The position numbers and the translations under genes were made by a program. A stretch of DNA of 64,000 bases, taken from the NCBI GenBank assembly GCA_047936785.1, contig CP176394.1; one strand, 5' to 3'. This DNA is from Acidaminobacterium chupaoyuni. GTDB taxonomy: Bacteria > Bacillota > Clostridia > Oscillospirales > Butyricicoccaceae. Of the stretch, positions 7,513 through 15,842 are shown piece by piece. Below the pieces are notes generated by a model, which did not search any database, was not told where the DNA came from, and saw only the letters and a list, made by a program, of their open reading frames with translations. Each line of letters opens with the position of its first letter. The first letter of the stretch is position 1.

Positions 7513-7545
7513 AAAAGGGGATGAATTTCAAATTCATCCCCTTTT
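7513..7545 (-). terminator. Terminator after the 3-hydroxyacyl-CoA dehydrogenase gene
   Basis: A 16-bp perfect stem (AAAAGGGGATGAATTT at 7513-7528 with its complement at 7530-7545) with a one-base loop. It has A/T tails on both sides, so it can work on either strand. The gene it ends is on the minus strand. Confidence 0.9.
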
Positions 7546-7556
7546 AAAATAATCGA

Positions 7557-8501
7557 CTATTTATTGTATTGATAAAAGCCTTCGCCTGAGGACATGCCCA
7601 GTTTGCCTTCATCAATATATTTCTTCAGCATTTTCTCCATGCCCTTGAAATTATAAGGCGCCAGGAAGGAAGGCACTTTGACATACATCATAACGATATT
7701 ATGCGCTGTTTGCAGCCCGACGGTATCTAAGATTTGGAACGGGCCTTTCGGTGCGCCTGTGCCCAGAGTCCACGCTTTGTCGATGCTCTCGGGATCAGAA
7801 ACACCGTTTACATAAAGATCCATGCCCGAAAACAGCAGCGGCACCAGCATAGAATTGAGCAGATAGCCCGATTTTTCCTTACGCACAGGCAGCGGGATCA
7901 TGCGGATTTCTTTTGCGAACTGTGAAACCTCATCAAAATAGCGGCTTTCTGTTTGGGGCTGGGCCATGATCTCAGCCGTGTTGTTTTTCCAAATGGAATT
8001 GGCAAAATGCAAAGAAAGGTATTTTTCCGCCCTGCCGGTATACTTGGCAAATTTTGAAGGCAGCAAAGTAGAAGAATTAGTGACCAGAACGGTTTTCTCC
8101 GGCATCAGAGGCGCGAGTTTTTTATAAAACTCGATTTTTTCTTCTTTATTTTCTGCCATTGATTCAATGATCAGATCTGCGTCTGCAACGGCTTTTCCCA
8201 AATCCAGCTCCAGCTTCAGGCCGGAATAGGCTTTTCCCACGGCTTCCAAACATTTTTCGGGGTCAAATTCTTCATATTCGGCAATTCCTCGCGCCCAGTT
8301 GGCGGGGGTCTTCCCTTCCGGCGTGTCCATTAAATGGATCGTATCAATATAGACCTGTTTCAAATGATCGAGCTTTGGCTGCGCGCGCGTGATACTTCCT
8401 TCGCTGCGAAGCCAAATGGTCACATTAAACCCGCAATAAGCGGTTTGAAACGCGATCTGGCTGCCCAAAACGCCGCCGCCGGCAACAACAATATTTTTCA
8501 T
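7557..8501 (-). CDS. 3-hydroxyacyl-CoA dehydrogenase family protein
   Basis: The 314-residue NAD-dependent dehydrogenase should interconvert 3-hydroxyacyl-CoA (or a related hydroxy acid) and its 3-keto form. The Rossmann motif GGGVLGSQIA is at residues 8-17, and the family pattern TNSSTLLPSKFAKYTGRAEK with a downstream HFANSIWKN replaces the usual HFFNP. The C-terminal 3HCDH domain ends with the SSGEGFYQY signature. GAAAGGAGC precedes the ATG. It is alone: no thiolase, crotonase or acyl-CoA dehydrogenase gene is adjacent, so the substrate is uncertain. The altered HFFNP position may mean a non-beta-oxidation substrate. Confidence 0.88.
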   Translation of the reverse strand: MKNIVVAGGGVLGSQIAFQTAYCGFNVTIWLRSEGSITRAQPKLDHLKQVYIDTIHLMDTPEGKTPANWARGIAEYEEFDPEKCLEAVGKAYSGLKLELDLGKAVADADLIIESMAENKEEKIEFYKKLAPLMPEKTVLVTNSSTLLPSKFAKYTGRAEKYLSLHFANSIWKNNTAEIMAQPQTESRYFDEVSQFAKEIRMIPLPVRKEKSGYLLNSMLVPLLFSGMDLYVNGVSDPESIDKAWTLGTGAPKGPFQILDTVGLQTAHNIVMMYVKVPSFLAPYNFKGMEKMLKKYIDEGKLGMSSGEGFYQYNK

Positions 8502-8523
8502 AGGAAGCTCCTTTCATCTTTCG

Positions 8524-8548
8524 ACCAAACTTCTTGATTCTGTTTGGT
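8524..8548. promoter_or_regulatory. Inverted repeat upstream of the 3-hydroxyacyl-CoA dehydrogenase
   Basis: ACCAAAC (8524-8530) and GTTTGGT (8542-8548) are perfect inverted repeats 11 bp apart, 23 bp before the ATG of the minus-strand gene. It may be an operator or leader hairpin. Confidence 0.4.
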
Positions 8549-8899
8549 TCATAAATCATTCCCGCCGAATCAATGCGGGTTGTTCATCGCCTTTGCCAAA
8601 AGAGTGATTCTTGCCCTTTCAGCTTCATTCTATCGGCAGCAACCAAAAGTTTTTTCGGCGCGATCCCTCAAGTGATTGCCGGCTTGATATGCCCCGGCAA
8701 GCATCTTTTTTTGCCGCGGCATTCTCGCGCAAGTTCGTTAATTTTTTGTCTATTATAATCTTTTCCAGAAACAATTTCAACTGGTTCTGCAAATTCTCCG
8801 TCGATTTTTCGAAAAATATTTTTACCGCGGCAGCTGCCCCGCCGCTTCGGCATGACAGCCGCCCGCAGCAAATGATTTCGCTTTGCGGCAACGATGTTT
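8549..8899. other. Gene-free interval between the hybrid kinase and the dehydrogenase
   Basis: No supported gene is seen. GC-rich imperfect hairpins lie near 8820-8890 just after the hybrid kinase stop on the minus strand, but none has a convincing T tract. No clear promoter for the dehydrogenase was found. Confidence 0.4.
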
Positions 8900-11716
8900 C
8901 TATTGCTCTGCCGATAACATCTTCGCGATCACAAGAAACAGCCTTTCGGGTTCGATGGGCTTTGCGAGATGGGCATTCATGCCCGCCTCCATCGCTTTAC
9001 GGATATCGTCTTCAAAAGCGTTGGCTGTCAGCGCGACGATGGGAACTTTTTCTGCATCGGGGCGCAAAAGCCCGCGGATGGCTTCTGCCGCCTGATATCC
9101 GTTCATCAAGGGCATCTGAATATCCATCAGGATGATATCATAGCTGCCCACCGCCGAAGAAGCAAATTTTTCCACACCGATTTTTCCGTTTTCGGCAGCA
9201 TCTACCTGCATCCCCTGTGATGAAAGCAGGGTTGACGCGATCTCGCGATTCAGGTGATTATCTTCACAAAGAAGCACTCTTTTCCCTTTCAAAATATCTT
9301 CTCCGTGAGGTTTAGGGGCCGCTTCTGCTTTCGGCGGCAGTTCTGCATCTTCAAAATGCAGCCGTAAAACGAACTCGGTTCCTTGGCCCAGCCGGCTGCT
9401 CACGGTGATGCTGCCGCCCATCAAATCTATCAGCTGTTTCACGATAGAAAGCCCCAGACCTGTTCCGATCGCTTCATAACCTTGCTGTTTTTCTTGAGAA
9501 AACGGTTCAAAAAGGTGCGGCAGATATTCCGGCGACATCCCGATGCCATTATCGCGAATCACGATTTCCGTCGCCGCTTCGCCCTGCCGCAGCTGCTTCA
9601 CATCGTTTATGTCCACCCAGATATGGCCCCCCTGCGGGGTATACTTCACCGCGTTATTTAGAATATTTAAAAAAATCTTTTGCAGCACAAGCTGATCGGC
9701 CATGATCAGGCGGGGATGATAATGCGCTTTGTTCAGCGACACGGTGATCTCTTTTTCCGCGGCGCTCGTGCCGATCAGCGCCGAGATGGTCTCGATCAGC
9801 TCTTCACTGGAAATCGGCTCGCGGCGCAATTCCAGTTTTCCGCTGTTGGCTTTTGAAATTGTTAAGGTATCGTTGATCAAATCTAACAGCACTTCGCCCG
9901 ATGATTGAATTTTATTCAGATATTCCAAACGCTGCCGTTCTGAAATACCCTCTGCTTTGGCAAGACGCGTGAAACCCAAAACGGCGTTCAGGGGCGTTCG
10001 CATATCGTGGCTGATATTTGAAAAAAAGCTGTTTTTCTCTTCGGCCGCTTTTTCCACCGCCGAAAGATGCATCTCTTTTTCAGAAATCAATAGTTTTTGC
10101 GCCGCAACAGCGTCTTTTTCTCTTTGTCGGCGTTTCAAAACCGCTATAAACACCACCAGAATGACCACAAAATAAAGCATCAGGGCGGCAAAAGCAACCA
10201 GCCAATATTGCGGAATCCGGTTAAGCGTTGTTTGAACCGAAGAAGTGTCGGCTTGTGAATGTTTGATGATCAGTTCGCTGAGCGTGGTGGTATTGGAATA
10301 ACGAATGCAGCGATTGAGCACAGAATATAACCGACGGTCTGCCGAAAAAGAAATCCCCGCCGCTGCCTGATAGGCCATACCGTTCAGCGTTGTCACATTA
10401 TAGCGGTCGGCCCTGTTGTTGTTCATATAATAATTTGCAGAATATGTGTTTAAAATTGCGCTGTTCACATTCCCTTTGGTTAAAGCCTGCATGGCTTCCC
10501 GCGCATTATCAAACGATTTGAGCGTCAGTTGTTCTGCGGCATCTTCACTGTGATAAACTTCCAGCAAATTTGAAGGGATCGCCGCCCGGCCTGTTTCTTT
10601 CGTTCCCCGCCGCGCCACTTGAGTAATGGCCGTTTGCAGATAAGGGTTGGTTAAAAGAATATGATCTGTGGATGCTTCGATCGCGTCATATACGATATTC
10701 CCTGCGATATGGGCCTTTCCGTTCTTCACCGCTTCAACCGTTTCCCGGTTATTTGCGCAGCCCAAAAAAGTGAATTTCAGCCCCGAAAGCTTGGCGATAT
10801 GCTCAAAATAATCCACCACCGCCCCATGGATCGAACCATCTTTTTCCTGATAAGAAAAGGGCGGATTATTTTGATCGAGAGCCACTGTCAGGGGCCCCGC
10901 CGAACGGATATACCGCTTTTCATCGATCGTGAAAACAGGCGTCTGCTTTTGATTGGCAAGATAATATCTGCTATATAATCCATTGAAAAAATCCGGGGTC
11001 TGAATGGTGATTTCGCCCAAAGCTTCATTCAGCTGTTTCATCAGCCGCGTATGATCCTTCGGCATGCCAAAATACATTTTCATGGGCGAAAACTCATCCA
11101 CAATGCGATAAACGCTGCTAGCGCCCAGATAAGAAATGGCAACCGCGTCCAGCTCCTGATGATCCAAGGCCGAAAGCAGGCTTTCAATAGAAGCCATCGG
11201 AATGATATCCGTATGAAGATCGTGCTCTTTGGCCCAGCTGCGATATTGCTCCCCATCCACTGAATCCGAAAGAATGCCCACCTTTTTTCCTTCCAGCGCC
11301 GAAAGATCGCCATAAGCGATTTTCGTGTTTTCCGGGGCTACAACGATGGTGACATAAATATTGCCCATGTCATAGGCCGAAAGCAATAAATGCTCGGCCC
11401 GTTCCTGTGTATAAAAAAGCGAGGGCAGAATATCGATCTCCCCTTTTTCGAGAGCGGCATAGGCTTCTTCAAAACTGTCGAAATCAATATATTGATATTC
11501 CCAATTGGTGTATTTTGAAATCTCATAAAAATATTCGGCATCATAGCCGCAATAATTCCCGTGCTCATCGCGGTAAAAATAATCGCTGTCATAATAGTAA
11601 CCGATTTTTACCGTTTCGGGCGGTGTTTCCAAAGCGGCGGCCGGAACGCAAAGATCGTTCAGCAGAAGTAAAATACAAATAAAAAGCACGCCGATTTTAC
11701 TTTTATTGTTTTTCAT
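8900..11716 (-). CDS. Hybrid sensor histidine kinase with two solute-binding sensor domains (BvgS/EvgS type)
   Basis: The 938-residue protein begins with a signal or anchor segment (VLFICILLLLNDLCVPAAA). Two tandem SBP_bac_3 periplasmic-binding domains follow (roughly 35-265 and 270-500), then one membrane helix near 510-535. The HisKA domain has phospho-acceptor SHDMRTPLN, the HATPase domain has DNGIGMS and GTGLGLSI, and a C-terminal receiver has acceptor Asp in ILMDIQMP. Extracellular solute binding should drive phosphorelay from His to the receiver. There is no HPt domain, and no response regulator gene is adjacent, so the output is unknown. The ATG at 11716 follows GAGGGAG; the ATG six codons upstream lacks a site. 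Confidence 0.93.
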   Translation of the reverse strand: MKNNKSKIGVLFICILLLLNDLCVPAAALETPPETVKIGYYYDSDYFYRDEHGNYCGYDAEYFYEISKYTNWEYQYIDFDSFEEAYAALEKGEIDILPSLFYTQERAEHLLLSAYDMGNIYVTIVVAPENTKIAYGDLSALEGKKVGILSDSVDGEQYRSWAKEHDLHTDIIPMASIESLLSALDHQELDAVAISYLGASSVYRIVDEFSPMKMYFGMPKDHTRLMKQLNEALGEITIQTPDFFNGLYSRYYLANQKQTPVFTIDEKRYIRSAGPLTVALDQNNPPFSYQEKDGSIHGAVVDYFEHIAKLSGLKFTFLGCANNRETVEAVKNGKAHIAGNIVYDAIEASTDHILLTNPYLQTAITQVARRGTKETGRAAIPSNLLEVYHSEDAAEQLTLKSFDNAREAMQALTKGNVNSAILNTYSANYYMNNNRADRYNVTTLNGMAYQAAAGISFSADRRLYSVLNRCIRYSNTTTLSELIIKHSQADTSSVQTTLNRIPQYWLVAFAALMLYFVVILVVFIAVLKRRQREKDAVAAQKLLISEKEMHLSAVEKAAEEKNSFFSNISHDMRTPLNAVLGFTRLAKAEGISERQRLEYLNKIQSSGEVLLDLINDTLTISKANSGKLELRREPISSEELIETISALIGTSAAEKEITVSLNKAHYHPRLIMADQLVLQKIFLNILNNAVKYTPQGGHIWVDINDVKQLRQGEAATEIVIRDNGIGMSPEYLPHLFEPFSQEKQQGYEAIGTGLGLSIVKQLIDLMGGSITVSSRLGQGTEFVLRLHFEDAELPPKAEAAPKPHGEDILKGKRVLLCEDNHLNREIASTLLSSQGMQVDAAENGKIGVEKFASSAVGSYDIILMDIQMPLMNGYQAAEAIRGLLRPDAEKVPIVALTANAFEDDIRKAMEAGMNAHLAKPIEPERLFLVIAKMLSAEQ

Positions 11717-12071
11717 ATGGTTTCTCCCTCTCATTCGTTGGAAGAATGGTTTTTACATTTTTCAAATGTCTTTGTTTTGCCGCTTTCTTTGCATTGCCTG
11801 AACGGCGGTTTTCGCGCACATTTCTATAACAAGAATGCCTGTTAAGTTCTGAAAATCCCAAAAACAGCCCTGCGTAAGCAGAGCTTCTCTATTTCTTTTT
11901 CATCAAAGAAATCTACTGCATTTATTTTCATTTTCTTGCTTTTCAATAGATCACTGATGGAATTTTTATGTTATGATCAGTATATACTTTTCAGCAAATG
12001 AATGCAACGGAGCTGAAAAATAATTCCTTTTTTGAAACATTTCACACGAATAAATATTTTTTGAAATTTTC
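11717..12071. other. Gene-free divergent interval between hybrid kinase and ECF sigma genes
   Basis: The interval is AT-rich, especially 11870-12060. No gene was seen. It must contain the promoter of the hybrid kinase (minus strand), but I found no pair with good spacing. A plausible ECF promoter follows at 12072-12100. Confidence 0.4.
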
Positions 12072-12100
12072 TGTAACGAAATAGCCGCAAGGAAGTCTTA
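12072..12100 (+). promoter_or_regulatory. Possible ECF-type promoter of the sigma/anti-sigma operon
   Basis: TGTAAC (12072-12077) and GTCTTA (12095-12100) are 17 bp apart. They resemble the AAC-containing -35 and GTC-containing -10 used by many ECF sigma factors. The pair lies 23 bp before the start, leaving just room for the GAGGTGA site. Autoregulation is the usual pattern for such operons. This is inferred from sequence only. Confidence 0.5.
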
Positions 12101-12122
12101 TAGGGGAAAGCGAGGTGAGAAA

Positions 12123-12596
12123 GTGACTGATTTTGAAGCGCTCTATGCTCAATATTTTACAGATGTCTATCGATATGCCCTTTCGCTCTGCCGCAGCGAA
12201 AGCGAAGCCGAAGAGCTGACGCAGGAAACCTTTTTCAAGGCGCTGAAAACCATTGACCGCTTCAAAGGGGAATGCCGCGTTTATGTTTGGCTTTGCCAGA
12301 TCGCGAAAAACACTTATTTTTCCTGGACAAAGCACAAAAAACGCCTTCTTTCAGAAACCGATATGCCGGAACAAATTGCCCCCCAAGAACCCGAACGGAA
12401 TTATTTGGAAAATGAAACCGATTTCGAGTTGCAAAGCGCAATACACCTGCTTGCCGAGCCTTATAAAGAAGTGCTGATGCTGCGCATTTTCGGCGAACTT
12501 TCCTTTGCGCGTATCGGCCAATTGTTTGGGAAAACCGAAAACTGGGCGCGTGTTACCTATCACCGCGGCCGAATCAAAGTTAAGGAGATGTTATAA
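12123..12596 (+). CDS. ECF-type RNA polymerase sigma factor
   Basis: The 157-residue protein has sigma region 2 (DFEALYAQYFTDVYRYAL, then EAEELTQETFFKAL) and region 4 (LAEPYKEVLMLRIFGELSF with the helix-turn-helix IGQLFGKTENWARVTYHRG). It lacks regions 1 and 3, as ECF factors do. Translation starts with GTG at 12123 behind GAGGTGA. Its stop overlaps the next ATG (TAATG), so it is translationally coupled to its anti-sigma factor. It probably directs an envelope-stress regulon including its own promoter. Confidence 0.92.
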   Translation: MTDFEALYAQYFTDVYRYALSLCRSESEAEELTQETFFKALKTIDRFKGECRVYVWLCQIAKNTYFSWTKHKKRLLSETDMPEQIAPQEPERNYLENETDFELQSAIHLLAEPYKEVLMLRIFGELSFARIGQLFGKTENWARVTYHRGRIKVKEML

Positions 12597-13045
12597 TGGA
12601 TCTTTCCTGTGAAATTATCCGTGATCTGCTTCCGCTCTATCATGATGGCGTTTGCAGTGAAGAAAGCCGCCAACTGGTGGAAGACCACTTAAAAAACTGC
12701 CCGGCCTGCCGCGCCGAATTAGAAAAATACAGCGTTGATTTCAAAGAAAAAAACATCGAAGAAGCAGAATTGATTGCCAAGACTGCCAAGGTTTGGAGAA
12801 AAAGCAAAGTCGCAGCGTTTTTCAAAGGTGCTTTGATTATTTCGGGTCTGGCCTCTGCGGCCTGTATCATTGCCTATACAGCGATCGGCAGTTATGTGGC
12901 CGCCGATGGCACCTTGGTGGAACCCTTCGGCTTTATCCCTTTGGCATGGCTCTTCGCCTTTCTGGCCTTTCTTTTTGGCATGGGTTTGCTTTTCACCCGC
13001 GCTTATCTTTCTTTCAGCCGGCGAAAATCCAAACTTTCAAAATAA
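12596..13045 (+). CDS. Zinc-finger anti-sigma factor, membrane anchored
   Basis: The 149-residue protein starts with a zf-HC2-like anti-sigma domain. The early Cys in LSCEIIRDLLPLYHDGVCS is followed by the HLKNCPAC ligand motif (about residues 32-39). Two membrane helices follow (about 78-98 and 115-135), with a short tail. It should hold the upstream sigma factor at the membrane until a signal releases it. The overlapping TAATG junction supports a fixed stoichiometry. The signal is unknown. Confidence 0.88.
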   Translation: MDLSCEIIRDLLPLYHDGVCSEESRQLVEDHLKNCPACRAELEKYSVDFKEKNIEEAELIAKTAKVWRKSKVAAFFKGALIISGLASAACIIAYTAIGSYVAADGTLVEPFGFIPLAWLFAFLAFLFGMGLLFTRAYLSFSRRKSKLSK

Positions 13046-13050
13046 CTGAA

Positions 13051-13156
13051 AACAGCCCTGATCTTCCCATTGAAAGGCGCCCCTCAAAGTCAGTTTCCGT
13101 GACGATGTTGGCTTGAGGGCGCCTTTCTCTCGAAAGATCGGGGCTGTTACTTTTTT
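13051..13156 (+). terminator. Nested double-stem terminator after the anti-sigma gene
   Basis: The outer stem is AACAGCCCTGATCTT (13051-13065) with AAGATCGGGGCTGTT (13134-13148), one G-T pair. It encloses an inner stem of AAAGGCGCCC..CTCAA against TTGAGGGCGCCTTT (about 13073-13126). A run of Ts at 13151-13156 follows the outer stem. This is unusually large for an intrinsic terminator. Confidence 0.75.
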
Positions 13157-13272
13157 ATTTCAATAAAGCCTTTCACAAAAGGCTGCTTCGGCAGATTGTT
13201 CTCTTTCATCCAAAAGACAAAACGATCCACGCGTTTTGATCTTTTTCAAAAATCAGGCTCATTTTTAATATG

Positions 13273-13698
13273 TTACCACATCATTGCCCAAAAAGAAGGC
13301 ACCAAAAACAGCAGCGCGGTGATGCAGTTTGAAAAGAACGCGGCCTTTTTTTGCTCTTCATCCGAGAGATGGTCGAAAGAGACCGCCGGTTCCTCCACAA
13401 AATCCACCATATCATGCATTCTCCACATGGCTTTTTCGCTTTTCGTCTTATTCTCTTTGAAGATTTCCAAGCCATGGATCTTGACGCCATCCATTTTCAA
13501 ATAAGAGATCCACGCAAAAACAACAAAGAACATCCCCAAAATAAAAAAGGCGAATTCCACGACCGAATAATAGTGGTTCGTGTTGATGAAGCGGTTCCAA
13601 AGCAAAATCAAAGTCAGACCTATGAAAAATTTTGAAACGCATTTATAAAGGATCGGCTTTACAAGGTTCTTATCAAACCGTTTGGCAAAGTTCATCAT
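13273..13698 (-). CDS. Small membrane protein of unknown function
   Basis: The 141-residue protein has three likely membrane helices, about residues 22-36 and 46-66 and a C-terminal one (SNCITALLFLVPSFWAMMW). Between them is a soluble stretch with an acidic DFVEEPAVSFDHLSDEEQ segment. I do not recognise the family. It is monocistronic with a strong predicted promoter (13768-13796). It lies tail-to-tail with the ECF operon and downstream of the opp terminator. Confidence 0.7.
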   Translation of the reverse strand: MMNFAKRFDKNLVKPILYKCVSKFFIGLTLILLWNRFINTNHYYSVVEFAFFILGMFFVVFAWISYLKMDGVKIHGLEIFKENKTKSEKAMWRMHDMVDFVEEPAVSFDHLSDEEQKKAAFFSNCITALLFLVPSFWAMMW

Positions 13699-13767
13699 GG
13701 CTGGGTCGCTCCTTATCCGATGGCGCAGGGTTTTCCCCGCGGCCTGCTTCTCTCTGGTTTATATAAA

Positions 13768-13796
13768 ATTATACTGTCATTTTCAAATTAGTGCAA
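13768..13796 (-). promoter_or_regulatory. Promoter of the 141-residue membrane protein gene
   Basis: On the minus strand TTGCAC (13791-13796) and a perfect TATAAT (13768-13773) are spaced by 17 bp, about 70 bp before the ATG. Confidence 0.75.
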
Positions 13797-13797
13797 T

Positions 13798-13823
13798 AAA
13801 AGGCCGGAAATTCCGGCCTTTTA
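13798..13823 (-). terminator. Terminator of the opp operon
   Basis: AAAAGGCCGGAA pairs with TTCCGGCCTTTT around a two-base centre, giving a T run on the minus strand. It lies 13 bp after oppF and directly before the next promoter. Confidence 0.85.
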
Positions 13824-13835
13824 TTGTTTGATTGG

Positions 13836-14774
13836 TTATACCATTGCAATTTCTTTGCGGTATTGCTCTAATTCTTTTTGATTTCCGTAAATATAATGTC
13901 CGGGGGTGATCTCTACCCATACGGGTTGATCCACGGAATAATCGTGCACGGAAGGATCGTAAACAATCAGCTTTTTCTTCTTTTCCACTTCGGGGTCGGG
14001 CTGGGGCACAGCCGAAAGCAGCGCCTTTGTATAAGGATGCAGCGGATGATGGAACAATTCCTCTGCTTCCGCCAATTCCACGATTCTGCCTTTGCGAATA
14101 ACCGCAATGCGATCGGAAATAAAGCGAACCACCGACAGGTCATGCGCGATGAACAAATAGGTTAAACCTCTCGATTTTTTCAAGTTGTTCAACAAATTCA
14201 AAACCTGCGCACGAATCGAAACATCCAGCGCCGAAATCGGCTCGTCTGCCACGATGAATTCGGGTTCCATGATCAGCGCGCGGGCAATGCCGATGCGCTG
14301 ACGCTGGCCGCCGGAAAATTCATGCGGAAAACGGGAAGCAAATTCGGGCAGCAAACCAACTTCACGCAAAACCGTCTGCACTTTCTGCTCGCGCTCGGCG
14401 TCATCTTTATAAAGGTGATGGTTGATCAGGCCTTCTGAAACGATATAATCAACTTTCGCGCGTTCATTCAGCGATGCCATGGGATCCTGAAAGATCATCT
14501 GGCAGGTGCGGATGACTTCTTTATCCAATGCTTTCGGAATTTTACCGTTAATTTTCTGGCCTTTCAGCAAAATCTCGCCCGCCGAAGTGGGGTTGATTCT
14601 GAGAATGGCTCTGCCAATGGTGGTTTTGCCCGAACCGGATTCGCCCACCAAAGAAAAGGTTTCCCCTTTATAGATATCAAAATTAACATGGTCGACCGCA
14701 ACAAATTTCTTTCTGCCCGATCCGAAGGATATCTGAACATCTTTTACTTCTATCAGCTTTTCTCTTTCTTCCAT
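13836..14774 (-). CDS. oppF: Oligopeptide ABC transporter ATP-binding protein OppF-like
   Basis: The 312-residue cytoplasmic ATPase energises peptide import with OppD. It has Walker A GESGSGKT, signature FSGGQRQRIGIA, Walker B VADEPISALD and the H-loop LFIAHDLSVV. The C-terminal oligopeptide/dipeptide region (HPYTKALLSAVPQPDP) identifies the Opp/Dpp subfamily. The tail of about 35 residues past that motif ends YRKEIAMV. It is the last gene of the five-gene operon, 7 bp after oppD. Confidence 0.93.
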   Translation of the reverse strand: MEEREKLIEVKDVQISFGSGRKKFVAVDHVNFDIYKGETFSLVGESGSGKTTIGRAILRINPTSAGEILLKGQKINGKIPKALDKEVIRTCQMIFQDPMASLNERAKVDYIVSEGLINHHLYKDDAEREQKVQTVLREVGLLPEFASRFPHEFSGGQRQRIGIARALIMEPEFIVADEPISALDVSIRAQVLNLLNNLKKSRGLTYLFIAHDLSVVRFISDRIAVIRKGRIVELAEAEELFHHPLHPYTKALLSAVPQPDPEVEKKKKLIVYDPSVHDYSVDQPVWVEITPGHYIYGNQKELEQYRKEIAMV

Positions 14775-14781
14775 GCTGTTA

Positions 14782-15822
14782 TTACCCCCTTGCTCTCATT
14801 TTTTCACGCAGACGACGCACGGCTTCCGGCTGCTCGATTTTCGGAGCACGCGGGTCCAAATACCATGTTTTCGCCTTGTGAGTTTCGGAAACTGCAAAGA
14901 ACGGGGGTTCTTTCTGGAAATCGATGGCCAGCGCCTGCTTGTTTCTGGGGGCAAAGGCATCGCCTTTGATCACATTGAACAGGTTCGGCGGCGTTCCTTC
15001 AATCGAGGGAAGCTCTTGGCCTTTAATGCCCAGCTGGGGCAAGGAAGACAGCAGCGCCCATGTATAGGGGTGCCATGCATCATAGAAGATTTCATTTACC
15101 AAGCCATATTCCACGATTTGGCCCGCATACATAACCGCCACGCGATCGGCTACATTCGCCACAACGCCAAGGTCATGGGTGATATAGATAACCGTCATGT
15201 GCAGCTCTGCCTGCAGGTTGCGGATCAGGTCAAGGATCTGCGCCTGGATGGTCACATCCAGCGCCGTGGTGGGTTCATCGCAAATCAAGATCTGCGGACG
15301 GCAGGCAACCGCGATGGCGATTACCACGCGCTGACGCATACCACCCGAAAATTCATGGGGATATTGCTCATAGCGGCGTTCCGCATCGGGGATGCCAACC
15401 TTTTTCAGCATCTCAATGGCTTCTTTTTTTGCTTCAGCACCCTTTAAGCCCTGGTGCAGTTCAATACTTTCTTCGATCTGTTTTCCGATCTTTTTCAAGG
15501 GGTTGAGTGAGGTCATCGGGTCCTGCATGACCATGGCAATTTTTTTACCGCGGATCTTCATCCACTTTTTCTCAGTGTTATACTTCGAAATATCCTCGCC
15601 ATCATACATGATAGAGCCGCCGATGATCTTGCCGTTGGCATCTAACATCCCAATAAAAGATTTTGTGAAAACCGATTTTCCGGAACCTGATTCACCGACG
15701 ATTGCCAGTGTCTCTCCTTCGTATAAATCCAGCGAACATTTTCTGATTGCCGTCAACTTGCGTCCACGCAAACTGAACTGGATTTCCACATCTTTAGCAG
15801 ATAATATTGGTTCCTTCGCCAT
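14782..15822 (-). CDS. oppD: Oligopeptide ABC transporter ATP-binding protein OppD-like
   Basis: A 346-residue ATPase with Walker A GESGSGKS, signature FSGGMRQRVVIA, Walker B CDEPTTALD, H-loop YITHDLGVV and the C-terminal HPYTWALLSSLPQ/EGTPPN peptide-transporter extension. Such a C-terminal region often carries a Cys cluster for Fe-S binding; that cluster is not seen here. The gene lies 20 bp after oppC and 7 bp before oppF. Confidence 0.93.
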   Translation of the reverse strand: MAKEPILSAKDVEIQFSLRGRKLTAIRKCSLDLYEGETLAIVGESGSGKSVFTKSFIGMLDANGKIIGGSIMYDGEDISKYNTEKKWMKIRGKKIAMVMQDPMTSLNPLKKIGKQIEESIELHQGLKGAEAKKEAIEMLKKVGIPDAERRYEQYPHEFSGGMRQRVVIAIAVACRPQILICDEPTTALDVTIQAQILDLIRNLQAELHMTVIYITHDLGVVANVADRVAVMYAGQIVEYGLVNEIFYDAWHPYTWALLSSLPQLGIKGQELPSIEGTPPNLFNVIKGDAFAPRNKQALAIDFQKEPPFFAVSETHKAKTWYLDPRAPKIEQPEAVRRLREKMRARG

Positions 15823-15842
15823 ATGTGTATCCCTCCTGTTCT

